DNA of 64,000 nucleotides. Origin: Pseudolabrys sp. Lineage in GTDB: Bacteria > Pseudomonadota > Alphaproteobacteria > Rhizobiales > Xanthobacteraceae. Positions within the stretch are counted from its first letter, which is position 1, and every line of letters begins with the position of its first letter. Positions 31,579 through 40,232 of this stretch are shown piece after piece. The translations under genes were made by a program, and so were the position numbers. The stretch lies in contig JARYIJ010000001.1 of NCBI GenBank assembly GCA_029980465.1, forward strand, positions 1,736,001-1,800,000, given 5' to 3'. Below the pieces are notes generated by a model. That model ran no database searches, was not told the DNA's origin, and saw nothing but the letters and a program-made list of their open reading frames with translations.

Positions 31579-32079
31579 CTAGGTGTAAGGCGCAAAGGCC
31601 TCGACCACCGCCTCGTAGGTCGGCCGCTTGAATGGCACGACAAGGTCCGGCAGACGGTCGAGCTTCTCCCAGCGCCAGGCGATGAATTCCGGCTTGTGCT
31701 TGCCGCCGCCCGGCGTCGCGATGTCGATCTCCGACTCGTCGCCGGTGAAACGCAGCGCGTACCATTTCTGCTTCTGGCCGCGAAACTTGCCTTTCCAGGC
31801 CTGGCCGACGATGTCGCGCGGGATGTCGTAACGCAGCCAGTCGCGGATCTCGCCGAGCTTCTCGACCGAGGAGATGCTGGTTTCCTCGTAGAGCTCGCGC
31901 AGCGCCGCCTGGTAGGGGTCTTCGTCGTCGTCGATGCCGCCCTGCGGCATCTGCCAGACGTGGGTCTCGTCGATGTGCTCGGGGCCGCTGGCGCGCCGGC
32001 CGATGAAGACGAGGCCTTGCGCGTTGAAGACGGTGATGCCGGCGCAGGGCCGGTAGGGCAGTGTCTCGTAGGGAGGCAT
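31579..32079 (-). CDS. rppH: RNA pyrophosphohydrolase
   Basis: A 166-residue Nudix hydrolase that removes pyrophosphate from 5'-triphosphate mRNA and so starts RNase E-dependent decay. The N-terminus [11 protein letters not shown] and Nudix box ([17 protein letters not shown], continuing YEETSI; residues 47-69) match RppH/InvA. WYALRFTG and [21 protein letters not shown] downstream are also typical. It is the last gene of the leftward run ctpA-YibQ-rppH, 28 bases after the deacetylase-like gene. Confidence 0.95.
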   Translation of the reverse strand: MPPYETLPYRPCAGITVFNAQGLVFIGRRASGPEHIDETHVWQMPQGGIDDDEDPYQAALRELYEETSISSVEKLGEIRDWLRYDIPRDIVGQAWKGKFRGQKQKWYALRFTGDESEIDIATPGGGKHKPEFIAWRWEKLDRLPDLVVPFKRPTYEAVVEAFAPYT

Positions 32080-32107
32080 GGGGTCGGTCCGCTCTTGCGG
32101 GCCTAAC

Positions 32108-33319
32108 CTAAGACGACTTCGGCTTGCTCACCACCATGCTGACCGGCACCAGCACGAAGCCGCGGCCGGCGGCGGTCTTCGCCCAGTCCGCGATCTTCGA
32201 CACCGCGGCCGGGGTCGCGTTGATGAAGCCGGTGGCGCGGCCGGTCTGGCGCGCCTTGAGCTCGAGGCGCGCCAAGGCGTGATCGACGTCGTTGGGCGCC
32301 GACACCGCGTCGAGCGAGACATCGGCGCGGGCAAAGGGCAGGTTCTGCGCGCCGGCCGCCTGCGCGGCGACGCTGCGCGGCGACGAGCCGTCGTCGACAT
32401 AGATTAGGCCGCGATGCGCCAGCTCCTGCATCACCGGCGTCAGCGCCGCGTCCGATGCCGTGAAGCGCGCGCCCATCAGGCTGGCGACGCCGACGTAACC
32501 CTGCATGCGCGACATCAGCCATCGCAGGCGGTCGACGTTCTCCCGGCCGGACAGCGTGGTCAGCAGGGTCTGCGGACCGGGGTCGTTGTCGGGATAATCG
32601 AACGGTTCCATCGGCGCCTGCAACAGCAGCTCGTGGCCGCGGGCGCGAGCATTGGCCGCGACGGTGACGAGGTCGGCGCTGTAGGGCGTGAACGCCAGCG
32701 TCACGGGCCCCGGTAGCGTGTCGATCGCCTTGTCGGTCGTCGACGCGCTGACACCAAGGCCACCGACGATCAGCGCGATGCGCGGCTCATTGATCTTGCC
32801 GGCCGGGATCGTCACCGGCTGCGCGTAGGCTTGCGCCGGCGGCCGCCCGTCCGCGGCGATCTTCGGCAACGAGCCGTGGCGGGACGATTCGGTCAATTGC
32901 GAGTCGGCGGCGCCGGGATGGTCTGTGGGACTTTGTTGGGTCGCGCCAGTTTTCGCGGCGCCGTTCGGCGGCACGACGACCTGCTGCACGGCGCCGTTCG
33001 AGCCGTCGGTGATGGTGATGATCTTGCTGCCGGGCGGCGCCTTCGCCGCGATGGCGGACTTCGCCGCGTCCACAGCGGCATTCGCCGGCGCACCGGTAGC
33101 GGCTTTGGCCTCGGCGGTTTTGACCGCGCTGCCCGGCGTGGCGACGACGGCCACCGGCTGGCCGCCATACGGATCCCTGGCGATCAGCATCCAGCCGATC
33201 GCGATCGCCGTCGTCAGCCCAAGCACGCCGGCGATGGCCTGAGGCAGCGCAATCGGCAACTTCAGGCGCGGACGCTTCGGAGTTTTGCCCAACGGGGCGT
33301 CGAGATCATCGGCCGCCAC
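32108..33319 (-). CDS. Divergent polysaccharide deacetylase family protein (YibQ-like)
   Basis: A 403-residue protein with a short cytoplasmic N-terminus, a transmembrane anchor ([21 protein letters not shown]), an Ala/Pro-rich periplasmic linker (about 60-170) and a C-terminal NodB-like barrel of the DUF610 type. The barrel shows [26 protein letters not shown] and [19 protein letters not shown]. YibQ-type proteins occur beside envC and ctpA in many proteobacteria, so a peptidoglycan-related role is likely but enzymatic activity is not proven. Confidence 0.9.
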   Translation of the reverse strand: MAADDLDAPLGKTPKRPRLKLPIALPQAIAGVLGLTTAIAIGWMLIARDPYGGQPVAVVATPGSAVKTAEAKAATGAPANAAVDAAKSAIAAKAPPGSKIITITDGSNGAVQQVVVPPNGAAKTGATQQSPTDHPGAADSQLTESSRHGSLPKIAADGRPPAQAYAQPVTIPAGKINEPRIALIVGGLGVSASTTDKAIDTLPGPVTLAFTPYSADLVTVAANARARGHELLLQAPMEPFDYPDNDPGPQTLLTTLSGRENVDRLRWLMSRMQGYVGVASLMGARFTASDAALTPVMQELAHRGLIYVDDGSSPRSVAAQAAGAQNLPFARADVSLDAVSAPNDVDHALARLELKARQTGRATGFINATPAAVSKIADWAKTAAGRGFVLVPVSMVVSKPKSS

Positions 33320-33415
33320 GATCGCGATCCTGTGCCTTGGTCCGGCGAATCATCCGCAGAATCTAACATGCCGGCCCGTGGCGGCCGGTTAACAGGGCCT
33401 AAAGCGGACATATCC

Positions 33416-33453
33416 TGTCATTCCGGATCGCCGCCGCGCCGTCCGGAATGACG
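33416..33453. repeat. Short palindromic repeat (copy F)
   Basis: TGTCATTCCGGATCGCCGCC followed by GCGCCGTCCGGAATGACGG. The outer arms (GTCATTCCGGA/TCCGGAATGAC) are perfectly complementary. The same arms occur at the ends of the longer element at 38233-38339. Confidence 0.75.
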
Positions 33454-33480
33454 GCGAGCTTCGCAGTCTCCCGTTTCCCA

Positions 33481-33514
33481 AAGCAAAAGGGACGGCCCGG
33501 GAGCCGCCCCTTTC
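33481..33514 (-). terminator. Probable terminator of ctpA
   Basis: On the minus strand AAAGGGGCGGC pairs with GCCGTCCCTTT (one mismatch) and the stem runs into TTTTGCTTT. It lies directly after the ctpA stop at 33535. Confidence 0.7.
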
Positions 33515-33534
33515 GTGATTCTCTCCGCGCGGGA

Positions 33535-34872
33535 TCAGTTCGGGATCGGCGCCTTCGGATTCGGCGGGAAAGCCGAATTGACCTGGATGCCGCGCAACAA
33601 ATCCTCGGCGAGGTGCAGCGCCTTGTCGTTCTTCTCATCCGGCGGAATGTAGGACTGCGAGCCCTTTTCCTCCTTGCCCGGGTCGCCGATCAGGTGACCG
33701 CGCAGCGAGGCCTCGCCCTGGGTGTCGGTCTTGCCCTTGAGGTCGGCCGGCACGTCCTGTTTCACCTCGATGTCCGGCGTGATGCCTTTGGCCTGGATCG
33801 AGCGGCCGGACGGCGTGTAGTAGCGCGCCGTGGTCAGGCGCAACGCGCCGTTGCCGGAGCCGAGCGGGATGATGGTCTGCACCGATCCCTTGCCGAACGA
33901 CCGGGTGCCGACGACGGTGGCCCGCTTGTGGTCCTGCAGCGCGCCGGCGACGATCTCGGACGCGGAGGCCGAGCCGCCGTTGATCAGCACGATCATCGGC
34001 TTGTTGTCGACGAGCTCGCCGGGCCGGGCGTTGTAGCGCTGCGTCTCGTCGGCGTTGCGGCCGCGGGTCGACACCACTTCGCCCTTGTCGAGGAAGGCGT
34101 CCGCCACCGAGACCGCCTGGTCGAGCAGGCCGCCCGGATTGTTGCGCAGGTCGATGATGTAACCCTTGAGCTTGTCGTTCGCTACCTTCGCCTTGATGTC
34201 GGCGATGGCCTTCTTCAGGCCGTCGGTGGTCTGCTCGTTGAACTGGGTGATGCGGATGTAACCGACGTCGTCGCCCTCGACCTTCGAGCGCACCGATTTC
34301 ACGCGGATGATGTCGCGCGTGATGCTGATGTCGAGCGGCTTGTCCTGGCCCTTGCGCAGGATGGTGAGCTTGATTTTGGTGTTCACCGGGCCGCGCATCT
34401 TGTCGACCGCCTGGTTCAGGGTCAGGCCCTGCACCTGCTCGTCGTCGAGCTTGGTGATGATGTCGTTGGCCATCACGCCGGCTTTGGCCGCCGGGGTGTC
34501 GTCGATCGGCGCCACCACCTTGATCAGGCCATCTTCCATCGTGACCTCGATGCCGAGGCCGCCGAACTCGCCGCGGGTCTGCACCTGCATGTCGCGGAAG
34601 CTCTTGGCATCCATGTAAGCTGAATGGGGATCGAGGCCGGACAACATGCCGTTGATCGCGGATTCGATCAGCTTGGCGTCATCCGGCTTCTCGACGTAAT
34701 CGGCGCGCACGCGCTCGAACACATCGCCGAACAGGTTCAGCTCACGGTAGGTGTCTGCCGCGGCCGCCTTGGCGCTGGCTCCCATCAGCGTGAGTTGCGG
34801 CTGAGTGGCGAACAACGTCAGCACGGCGCCCGCCGCGGCACCGAGAAGAATAAGGGAGGTCTTGCGCATCAT
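33535..34872 (-). CDS. ctpA: S41 family carboxyl-terminal processing protease
   Basis: A 445-residue periplasmic serine protease of the CtpA/Prc type that trims or degrades envelope proteins. A signal sequence (TSLILLGAAAGAVLTLFATQP) precedes an N-terminal helical part, a PDZ domain (about 80-170, GGLGIEVTMEDGLIKVV) and the S41 core. The catalytic pair is Ser303 in GGSASASEI and Lys328 in FGKGSVQ, spaced 25 residues as in Tsp. ATG 34872 overlaps the envC-like stop by four bases (ATGA), after AAGG, so CtpA and EnvC are coupled; EnvC/LytM-controlled hydrolases and CtpA act in the same cell-wall processes. Confidence 0.95.
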   Translation of the reverse strand: MMRKTSLILLGAAAGAVLTLFATQPQLTLMGASAKAAAADTYRELNLFGDVFERVRADYVEKPDDAKLIESAINGMLSGLDPHSAYMDAKSFRDMQVQTRGEFGGLGIEVTMEDGLIKVVAPIDDTPAAKAGVMANDIITKLDDEQVQGLTLNQAVDKMRGPVNTKIKLTILRKGQDKPLDISITRDIIRVKSVRSKVEGDDVGYIRITQFNEQTTDGLKKAIADIKAKVANDKLKGYIIDLRNNPGGLLDQAVSVADAFLDKGEVVSTRGRNADETQRYNARPGELVDNKPMIVLINGGSASASEIVAGALQDHKRATVVGTRSFGKGSVQTIIPLGSGNGALRLTTARYYTPSGRSIQAKGITPDIEVKQDVPADLKGKTDTQGEASLRGHLIGDPGKEEKGSQSYIPPDEKNDKALHLAEDLLRGIQVNSAFPPNPKAPIPN

Positions 34873-36161
34873 CCGCGAACCTTTTCGACTTCGCCAGCCG
34901 CCCACCATGGGCCTGGATCGATAGGAGCTCCGTCCTTACGAAGCTCGATATAGAGAACCGGCTGGCTGGAACCTGTCGCGAGAATGGCAGCGATATGGGA
35001 GCCATTTCCCATGGCCGCAACGGGCTCTCCGGCCAGCACGAACTGTCCGAGATCTACTGATATCCGTTCCATCCCCGCGAGCAGAATATGATACCCGCCG
35101 CCTGCGTTCAGGATCAAGAGTTGGCCATACGAGCGGAACGGCCCTGCATAGACAACCCAGGAGTCAGCCGGCGCGGTTACTTGTGCACCTGCTCTTGTGG
35201 CAATTGAAAGGCCCTTTTCGGTCCCGCCCACCCCGTCGGCGTCGCCGAAGCTGCGGATCTTGATGCCGTTGACCGGGATTGGAACCTTGCCGCGCAGTGA
35301 CGCAAACGTGACCGCGGGCTTCATCCGGCCGGGGTCATTGAGGATCGCGCCGCCCGGACCGGGCCCGGCGGCCTCGCGCTCCGCGCGAGTCTGCTTGTCG
35401 AGGCCCTGCTCGAGCTTGGCGATCAGGTCCTGCAGGCTCTGGGCCTGCTTGGCGAGGTCGACGGCGCGGGCCCGCTCGGCGGCGAGCGAGGCCTCGCGGT
35501 CGGCCTGCTGTTTCTGCCGTTCTCCGATCAGCGCCGCCATCCGGGTCCGCTCGTTTTCGATCGCGGCGGCCTCGCCCTTGAGGCGATCGCGCTCGGCGGC
35601 AATGTCCTGGCGGACCTTCACCAGCCTGCCGAGGTCGTCGGCCAGCGCCTGGGCCTGCGCCTTCATGTCGGGCAGCACCGCGCCCAGCAGAATGGCGCTG
35701 CGCACCGCCTGCAAGACGTCCTCCGGCGTCACCAATAGCGCCGGCGGCGGATGCAGCCCCATGCGCTGCAGCGCCGCCAGCACGTCGGCGATGACGGCGC
35801 GGCGGCTCTCCAGCGACGCCTTGATCCGGTCCTCATCGGCGTCGAGCGGCTTGAGCCGCGCCTCGGTCGCGGTGATCCTGGCTTCGAGCTCGCGAATGCG
35901 TCCCGCGGTGTCGATCAGGCTCTGGTTCAGCTTGCGGCGGTCGGCGCCGATGGTTTCGATCTCGCGCTTGAGCGCCGCTTCGGTGTCGGCAGATTTTTGC
36001 TGCTGCTCCCGAACCGATTGCAGCTCCTGGTCATGCTGCTTGAGGGCGTCGAGTTTCTCGGATGTGGCCGGCGTCGTCGCCGGCGTCTGCGCGAAGGCGG
36101 GGACAGACAGCGCGGCGGCCATCAGCAGCGCCGTCATCGCCGGCACAAGCGGGCGTCGCAT
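34869..36161 (-). CDS. EnvC-like murein hydrolase activator
   Basis: A roughly 430-residue periplasmic protein with signal peptide (MRRPLVPAMTALLMAAALSVPAFA), a long coiled coil (about 35-250, many Q/E/K/R heptads) and a C-terminal LytM/M23 domain. The usual zinc ligands are missing: the HxxxD position reads GTEKGLSI. This is as in EnvC, which activates amidases rather than cutting peptidoglycan. The frame stays open to 36305, close to rlmH, so translation could begin further upstream, but that extension is basic and proline-rich. It follows rlmH and overlaps ctpA by four bases. Confidence 0.87.
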   Translation of the reverse strand: MRRPLVPAMTALLMAAALSVPAFAQTPATTPATSEKLDALKQHDQELQSVREQQQKSADTEAALKREIETIGADRRKLNQSLIDTAGRIRELEARITATEARLKPLDADEDRIKASLESRRAVIADVLAALQRMGLHPPPALLVTPEDVLQAVRSAILLGAVLPDMKAQAQALADDLGRLVKVRQDIAAERDRLKGEAAAIENERTRMAALIGERQKQQADREASLAAERARAVDLAKQAQSLQDLIAKLEQGLDKQTRAEREAAGPGPGGAILNDPGRMKPAVTFASLRGKVPIPVNGIKIRSFGDADGVGGTEKGLSIATRAGAQVTAPADSWVVYAGPFRSYGQLLILNAGGGYHILLAGMERISVDLGQFVLAGEPVAAMGNGSHIAAILATGSSQPVLYIELRKDGAPIDPGPWWAAGEVEKVRG

Positions 36162-36320
36162 GCGTCCGGGAGAGCCGCCGGATGCACGGCGCGCCGGACG
36201 CGCGGTATTCGCGGGAGCCGGTTGCGGAAGCTGATGGTCGTGCCGTTTGCTCAAGGAGGCCTGTCCGCTTCGCCCGCGCCCCGATTGCCACCGGACGGGC
36301 CCCAAGGCAAGGACGCGCTT

Positions 36321-36803
36321 CTACGCGCGGTGATACGGGTGGCCGCTCAGGATCGTGGTGGCGCGGTAAATCTGTTCGAGCAGCATGATTCGCACCATCT
36401 GGTGTGGCCAGGTCGCGGCGCCGAACGAGATTTGAAGCTGCGCCTTGTCCCGCAGACTCGGCGACAGGCCGTCGGCGCCGCCGATCATGAAGACAAGCGC
36501 CGGCGTATTGGCGGCGCGCCATTGACCAATTCGTGCCGCAAACGTGGTGCTGTCGATAACATCGCCGTGCTCATCGAGCAGGACGACCACAGCGCCTTGG
36601 GGAATAACATTGGCCAGCGCGATTGATTCCTCGAGCCTGCGCCTGTCGGAATCCTCGGCGCGGCTTTCGCGGATCTCGACGATTTCGACGCTGCGCAGCC
36701 CGAGCGCGCGGCCGCTTTGTTCGGCGCGCTTGCGGTAGCGCTCCGCGAGTTCGGTTTCCGGCCCGCTCTTCAGCCGTCCGATCGCGGCGACGATAATGCG
36801 CAT
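36321..36803 (-). CDS. rlmH: 23S rRNA (pseudouridine1915-N3)-methyltransferase
   Basis: A 160-residue SPOUT methyltransferase that modifies pseudouridine 1915 in helix 69 of 23S rRNA. MRIIVAAIGRLKSGPETELAERYRKR at the N-terminus, the SAM-binding knot FMIGGADGLS and the C-terminal LLEQIYRATTILSGHPYHRA are diagnostic. It sits 16 bases after rsfS, an old pairing of two ribosome-related genes. Confidence 0.97.
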   Translation of the reverse strand: MRIIVAAIGRLKSGPETELAERYRKRAEQSGRALGLRSVEIVEIRESRAEDSDRRRLEESIALANVIPQGAVVVLLDEHGDVIDSTTFAARIGQWRAANTPALVFMIGGADGLSPSLRDKAQLQISFGAATWPHQMVRIMLLEQIYRATTILSGHPYHRA

Positions 36804-36819
36804 CGCGCCGCCGTCGCGT

Positions 36820-37227
36820 TTAGCGCGACGTCCGTGCCCTGGCCTTGCCGCCGCCCATCCACATCTTCTCCAGATCGTAGAAGGCGCGCACCTCGGGCCG
36901 GAACACGTGGACGATCACGTCGCCGGCGTCGATCAGGACCCAGTCGCCTTGCTGCTGGCCTTCGACGCGGACGCGTTTCACGCCGGCCAGCTCGACCTCC
37001 TTGACGACGTTCTCGGCAATCGACACGACATGGCGCTGCGACCTGCCAGTGGCCACGACCATGAAGTCGGCGATCGACGATTTTCCGGAAAGATCGATGG
37101 TGACGATGTCCTCGGCCTTCATGTCATCGAGGCCAGCGAGGACGGTACGGAGCGTCTCATCGGCGTCAGGACGCCGGAAGGCGCGTTCAGGCGAATGAGC
37201 CGCCTGAGAGAGGGCATGGGTCGACAG
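36820..37227 (-). CDS. rsfS: Ribosomal silencing factor RsfS; start codon not ATG/GTG/TTG
   Basis: RsfS binds L14 on the 50S subunit and blocks subunit joining in poor nutrition. From ATG 37122 only 100 residues result (MKAEDIVTIDLSGKSSIADF), which lacks the first helix of the family. Reading upstream in frame gives DADETLRTVLAGLDD, which matches that helix, so the true start is upstream. No ATG, GTG or TTG occurs between 37122 and the in-frame stop at about 37236; the only near-cognate codon is CTG at 37225-37227, preceded by AAGG. I give the CTG form (135 residues) as best guess. A CTG start, ATG 37122, or a sequence error remain possible. Confidence 0.7.
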   Translation of the reverse strand: MSTHALSQAAHSPERAFRRPDADETLRTVLAGLDDMKAEDIVTIDLSGKSSIADFMVVATGRSQRHVVSIAENVVKEVELAGVKRVRVEGQQQGDWVLIDAGDVIVHVFRPEVRAFYDLEKMWMGGGKARARTSR

Positions 37228-37568
37228 GTTGCCTTATCCTTTCGCTTGTCGAACGGACCCCGGCGAAGGCCGGGGCCTTGCGCAAACGTAATCCTAGTCT
37301 TCGTTTCTTTCCACTCTTTGAACGCGTATTTGGCTCGATTTTCCGGCGAGTTCCGGGTCTTTCTCCGCATCCGTCGGCCGCGTCCCCACGGTCGATTCGC
37401 AAGCCGCCTCCGAGGGAATCGCATTTCCGGGTGCGACGCCAGCCTGCTCGCGGCGTACCTCGTGTTTATGGTGCCCGCACGACAGGCTCGGTCCCGTCAT
37501 TGGTCCACGGTCCCCTCGTGCGCGGCGCCATCACGCGGCTGTTTCCGGTCAAGCAGTGACGGTCGTCG
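37228..37568. other. Gap between nadD and rsfS
   Basis: These 341 bases hold no recognised gene. A hairpin lies at 37258-37275 (CCCCGGC, GAAG-type loop, GCCGGGG) close to the rsfS start; it has no T-run, so it looks like a repeat or RNA stem rather than a terminator. The rest shows no similarity I recognise. In related genomes nadD and rsfS are usually nearly adjacent. Confidence 0.55.
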
Positions 37569-38216
37569 TCACCGGCCTTTGCGTTTGGCCAAAGTCACCT
37601 TGCGCCGCAGCGCGCGCAATTGTGTCGACGACAGCGGCGACTTCAGCCCATGCAGGAACGTCCAGGCCGGGGGCTTGCGGGAGGGCAGCGTGGTCACGGC
37701 CGCTTCGGGGATTCGGAAGCGGCCGAGCGCTTGGCCGGCGGGGCTGGCCGCCGCGTAAAGGCTCGGTCCGAGCCGGTCGACGACCACGATCGGCACGCAG
37801 CGTGCGATGTCGCGCCATCTCTGCCAGCGGTGGAAGCTGCGCAGGTTGTCGGCGCCCATGATCCAGACAAACTGTACGCCGGGGCACCGCGCCCGCAGCC
37901 AGCGGATCGTGTCGTAGGTGTAGCGCGTCTTGATGACGGCCTCGAGGCCGGTGACGTCGATGCGCGGATGATGGGTGAGCGCGCGGGCGGCGCGGATGCG
38001 GTCCATCAGCGGCGCGAGGCCGCTGGTGTCCTTCAGCGGATTGCCGGGCGTGACCAGCCACCAGACGCGGTCGAGCTTGAGCCGCCTGAGCGCCAGCAGC
38101 GATGCGCCGAGATGCGCCTCATGCGGCGGGTCGAACGTGCCGCCGAACAGGCCGATGCGCATGCCGGGAGCATGCGGCGGCAGCAGCGGCTCGCTGCGCA
38201 GACGTTCGCCGGTCAC
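37569..38216 (-). CDS. nadD: Nicotinate-nucleotide adenylyltransferase
   Basis: A 215-residue enzyme that adenylates nicotinate mononucleotide in NAD synthesis. The nucleotidyltransferase motif [11 protein letters not shown] (25-35) and the C-terminal ISSTQLR-like motif ([13 protein letters not shown]) are present, with [17 protein letters not shown] in the middle. The GTG 38216 start keeps the N-terminal [16 protein letters not shown] often seen in Rhizobiales; ATG 38162 would also leave the core intact. It follows proA after a palindromic repeat. Confidence 0.95.
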   Translation of the reverse strand: MTGERLRSEPLLPPHAPGMRIGLFGGTFDPPHEAHLGASLLALRRLKLDRVWWLVTPGNPLKDTSGLAPLMDRIRAARALTHHPRIDVTGLEAVIKTRYTYDTIRWLRARCPGVQFVWIMGADNLRSFHRWQRWRDIARCVPIVVVDRLGPSLYAAASPAGQALGRFRIPEAAVTTLPSRKPPAWTFLHGLKSPLSSTQLRALRRKVTLAKRKGR

Positions 38217-38232
38217 GAGCGGTCCGCCCGCT

Positions 38233-38339
38233 TGTCATTCCGGGGTGCGAACGAAGTTCGCGAGCCCGGAATCCATAATCCCGGCGCTGCGGAGCATGGA
38301 TTCCGGGTCCGCCGTTTCACGGCGTCCCGGAATGACGGA
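38233..38339. repeat. Intergenic palindromic repeat between proA and nadD (copy G)
   Basis: Starts TGTCATTCCGGGGTGCGAAC and ends GGCGTCCCGGAATGACGGA. Outer arms TCATTCCGGG/CCCGGAATGA are complementary, and inner arms GGAATCCAT/ATGGATTCC form a second stem. The outer arms recur in the short element at 33416-33453. It lies inside the leftward proA-nadD run. Confidence 0.8.
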
Positions 38340-38346
38340 AGAAGGA

Positions 38347-39642
38347 TCACGGCCGAATCTGCCCCGTGCCGCGGATGCGGTATTTGAAGCTGGTGAGCTG
38401 CTCGACGCCGACCGGACCGCGCGCGTGCATGCGGCCGGTGGCGATGCCGATCTCGGCGCCGAAGCCGAACTCGCCGCCGTCGGCGAATTGCGTCGAGGCG
38501 TTGTGGAGCACGATCGCCGAATCGACCTCGCGCAGGAATTTCTCGGCGGCCTTCGGGTCGTCGGTGACGATGGCGTCGGTGTGGTGCGAGCCGTAGCGCT
38601 CGATGTGGGCGATCGCCGCGTCGAGATTGTCGACCACCTTCGCCGCGATCACCGCGTCGAGATACTCGGTCGACCAGTCCTCTTCGGTCGCGGGCTTGAC
38701 GCGCGGGTCGGCGGCCTGCACGGCCTGATCGCCGCGCACCTCGCAACCGGCGTCGAGCAGCATGGCGATGAGCGGCTTGAGCTCGGCCGGCGCCGCGGCG
38801 CGATCAACCAGCAATGTCTCGGCGGCGCCGCACACGCCGGTGCGCCGCATCTTGGCGTTCAGCACGATGGTCTTGGCCATGTCGAGCGAGGCGGCCTTGT
38901 CGACGAAGACGTGGCAGACGCCTTCGAGATGCGCGAACACGGGAACGCGCGCCTCGGCCTGCACGCGGCCGACGAGGCCCTTGCCGCCGCGCGGCACGAT
39001 GACGTCGATAGTGCCGTCGAGGCCGGCCAGCATGTGGCCGACGGCGGCGCGGTCGCGCGTCGGCACGAACTGGATCGCGTCTTCGGGCAGCCCCGCCTCG
39101 CGCAGGCCCTGCGCCAGCGCTGCGTGGATGGCGCGCGAGGTGCGATGGCTGTCGGAGCCGCCGCGCAGGATCGCGGCGTTGCCGGCCTTGAGGCACAGCG
39201 CGCCGGCATCGGCCGTCACGTTGGGCCGGCTCTCGTAGATGATGCCGATGACGCCGAGCGGTACGCGCACGCGCTCGATGGTCATGCCGTTGGGGCGGGT
39301 CCAGCTCTCGGTGACGACGCCGACCGGGTCGGCGAGGGCGGCGACGGTCTCGAGGCCGGCGGCCATCGCCTCGATGCGTTGTTCGTCGAGCGACAATCGG
39401 TCGAGGAACGCGCCATTCGCCGACGAAGCCCGTGCATCGGCCAGATCTTCGGCGTTGCTCGCGATGATGGCGCCGGTGTAACCCCTGATCGCCCGGGCCA
39501 TGGCGGCCAGCGCGGCGTTCTTCTGCGCGGTGGACGCCAAGGCCAGGACACGCGCCGCCGAACGCGCCCTACGGCCGATATCGGTCATGATCGAGGCGAG
39601 ATCGCCTGTGTTTTCAATCGTTTTCAGCGGTGTAGCAGCCAT
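38347..39642 (-). CDS. proA: Gamma-glutamyl phosphate reductase
   Basis: A 431-residue NADPH-dependent reductase of the aldehyde dehydrogenase superfamily that makes glutamate semialdehyde for proline. The active-site cysteine is in [13 protein letters not shown], the NADP region is [25 protein letters not shown], and the C-terminus [19 protein letters not shown] is typical. ATG 39642 ([10 protein letters not shown]) is preferred over the open frame to 39690. Its partner proB lies upstream, separated by a 61-codon plus-strand gene and 200-base gaps. Confidence 0.96.
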   Translation of the reverse strand: MAATPLKTIENTGDLASIMTDIGRRARSAARVLALASTAQKNAALAAMARAIRGYTGAIIASNAEDLADARASSANGAFLDRLSLDEQRIEAMAAGLETVAALADPVGVVTESWTRPNGMTIERVRVPLGVIGIIYESRPNVTADAGALCLKAGNAAILRGGSDSHRTSRAIHAALAQGLREAGLPEDAIQFVPTRDRAAVGHMLAGLDGTIDVIVPRGGKGLVGRVQAEARVPVFAHLEGVCHVFVDKAASLDMAKTIVLNAKMRRTGVCGAAETLLVDRAAAPAELKPLIAMLLDAGCEVRGDQAVQAADPRVKPATEEDWSTEYLDAVIAAKVVDNLDAAIAHIERYGSHHTDAIVTDDPKAAEKFLREVDSAIVLHNASTQFADGGEFGFGAEIGIATGRMHARGPVGVEQLTSFKYRIRGTGQIRP

Positions 39643-39842
39643 CGCCCCGGCACTCGTAGGCACGCGATTAAACGACAGGTGTCCTAACACGTCGCGTTCC
39701 GTCTCGCGAGTTCGGCATTTTATCGTTGTCTTTCAATTGCTTCGTTGGATTGGGGATAACGTGGATAACCCCACTGCGCGCGGAACGGGTAATCCTCTCT
39801 TCACATTGTCCTGCCAGCGTCGGGGCGTCGATGGAGAGTACT

Positions 39843-40028
39843 ATGGCGTTGAAAGTCAAAGAACTTCCGGACCGCTTTCCGGTCGGCACCAAATTCGTGA
39901 TCGAAGGCCGGCCCGGCGCGCGGCCGTCGCGTTCGATCGAATTGCCCGACGGCACGACCTTCCGGCTGCCGCCGCGCAAGCCGCAATCCGTGAGACGCAA
40001 CAGACATTTGCGCTCGCGAGCCAAATAG
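39843..40028 (+). CDS. Small conserved-looking hypothetical protein
   Basis: A 61-residue basic protein (MALKVKELPDRFPVGTKFVI then EGRPGARPSRSIELPDGTTF). A good ribosome site (GGAG, 6 bases) precedes ATG 39843, and a terminator-like hairpin follows. The sequence looks like a small single-domain protein rather than noise: codon use matches neighbours and the N-terminal half has an alternating hydrophobic pattern. No function known. It lies on the opposite strand between proB and proA. Confidence 0.65.
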   Translation: MALKVKELPDRFPVGTKFVIEGRPGARPSRSIELPDGTTFRLPPRKPQSVRRNRHLRSRAK

Positions 40029-40061
40029 CGCGGCAGCCTATCCTGCTGATGCGCAAGCAGA

Positions 40062-40085
40062 AAACCCGGCGCTGAGGCCGGGTTT
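40062..40085 (+). terminator. Terminator-like hairpin after the 61-residue gene
   Basis: AAACCCGGC (40062-40070) pairs with GCCGGGTTT (40077-40085). The stem ends in TTT and then CCGG, so the U-tract is weak. It lies 34 bases after the stop of the plus-strand small gene and could also end the convergent proB transcript. Confidence 0.6.
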
Positions 40086-40232
40086 CCGGGCGATCGGTCA
40101 ATCGCCTTCATGGTCGTATCGCTGTCGCCGCATCGCGCGCCGCACGGTCTCAACGCGCTACACCGGCCCGTGTTCCGCAACGTCGGCGTTGGCCGGCCCG
40201 TTCGCCGGCATTCGTCTGCGATGCCCGGTGCG

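Noticed and set aside
39760..39768. DnaA-box-like TTATCCACG
   Set aside because: A single box with one mismatch, no cluster or AT-rich region; not an origin.
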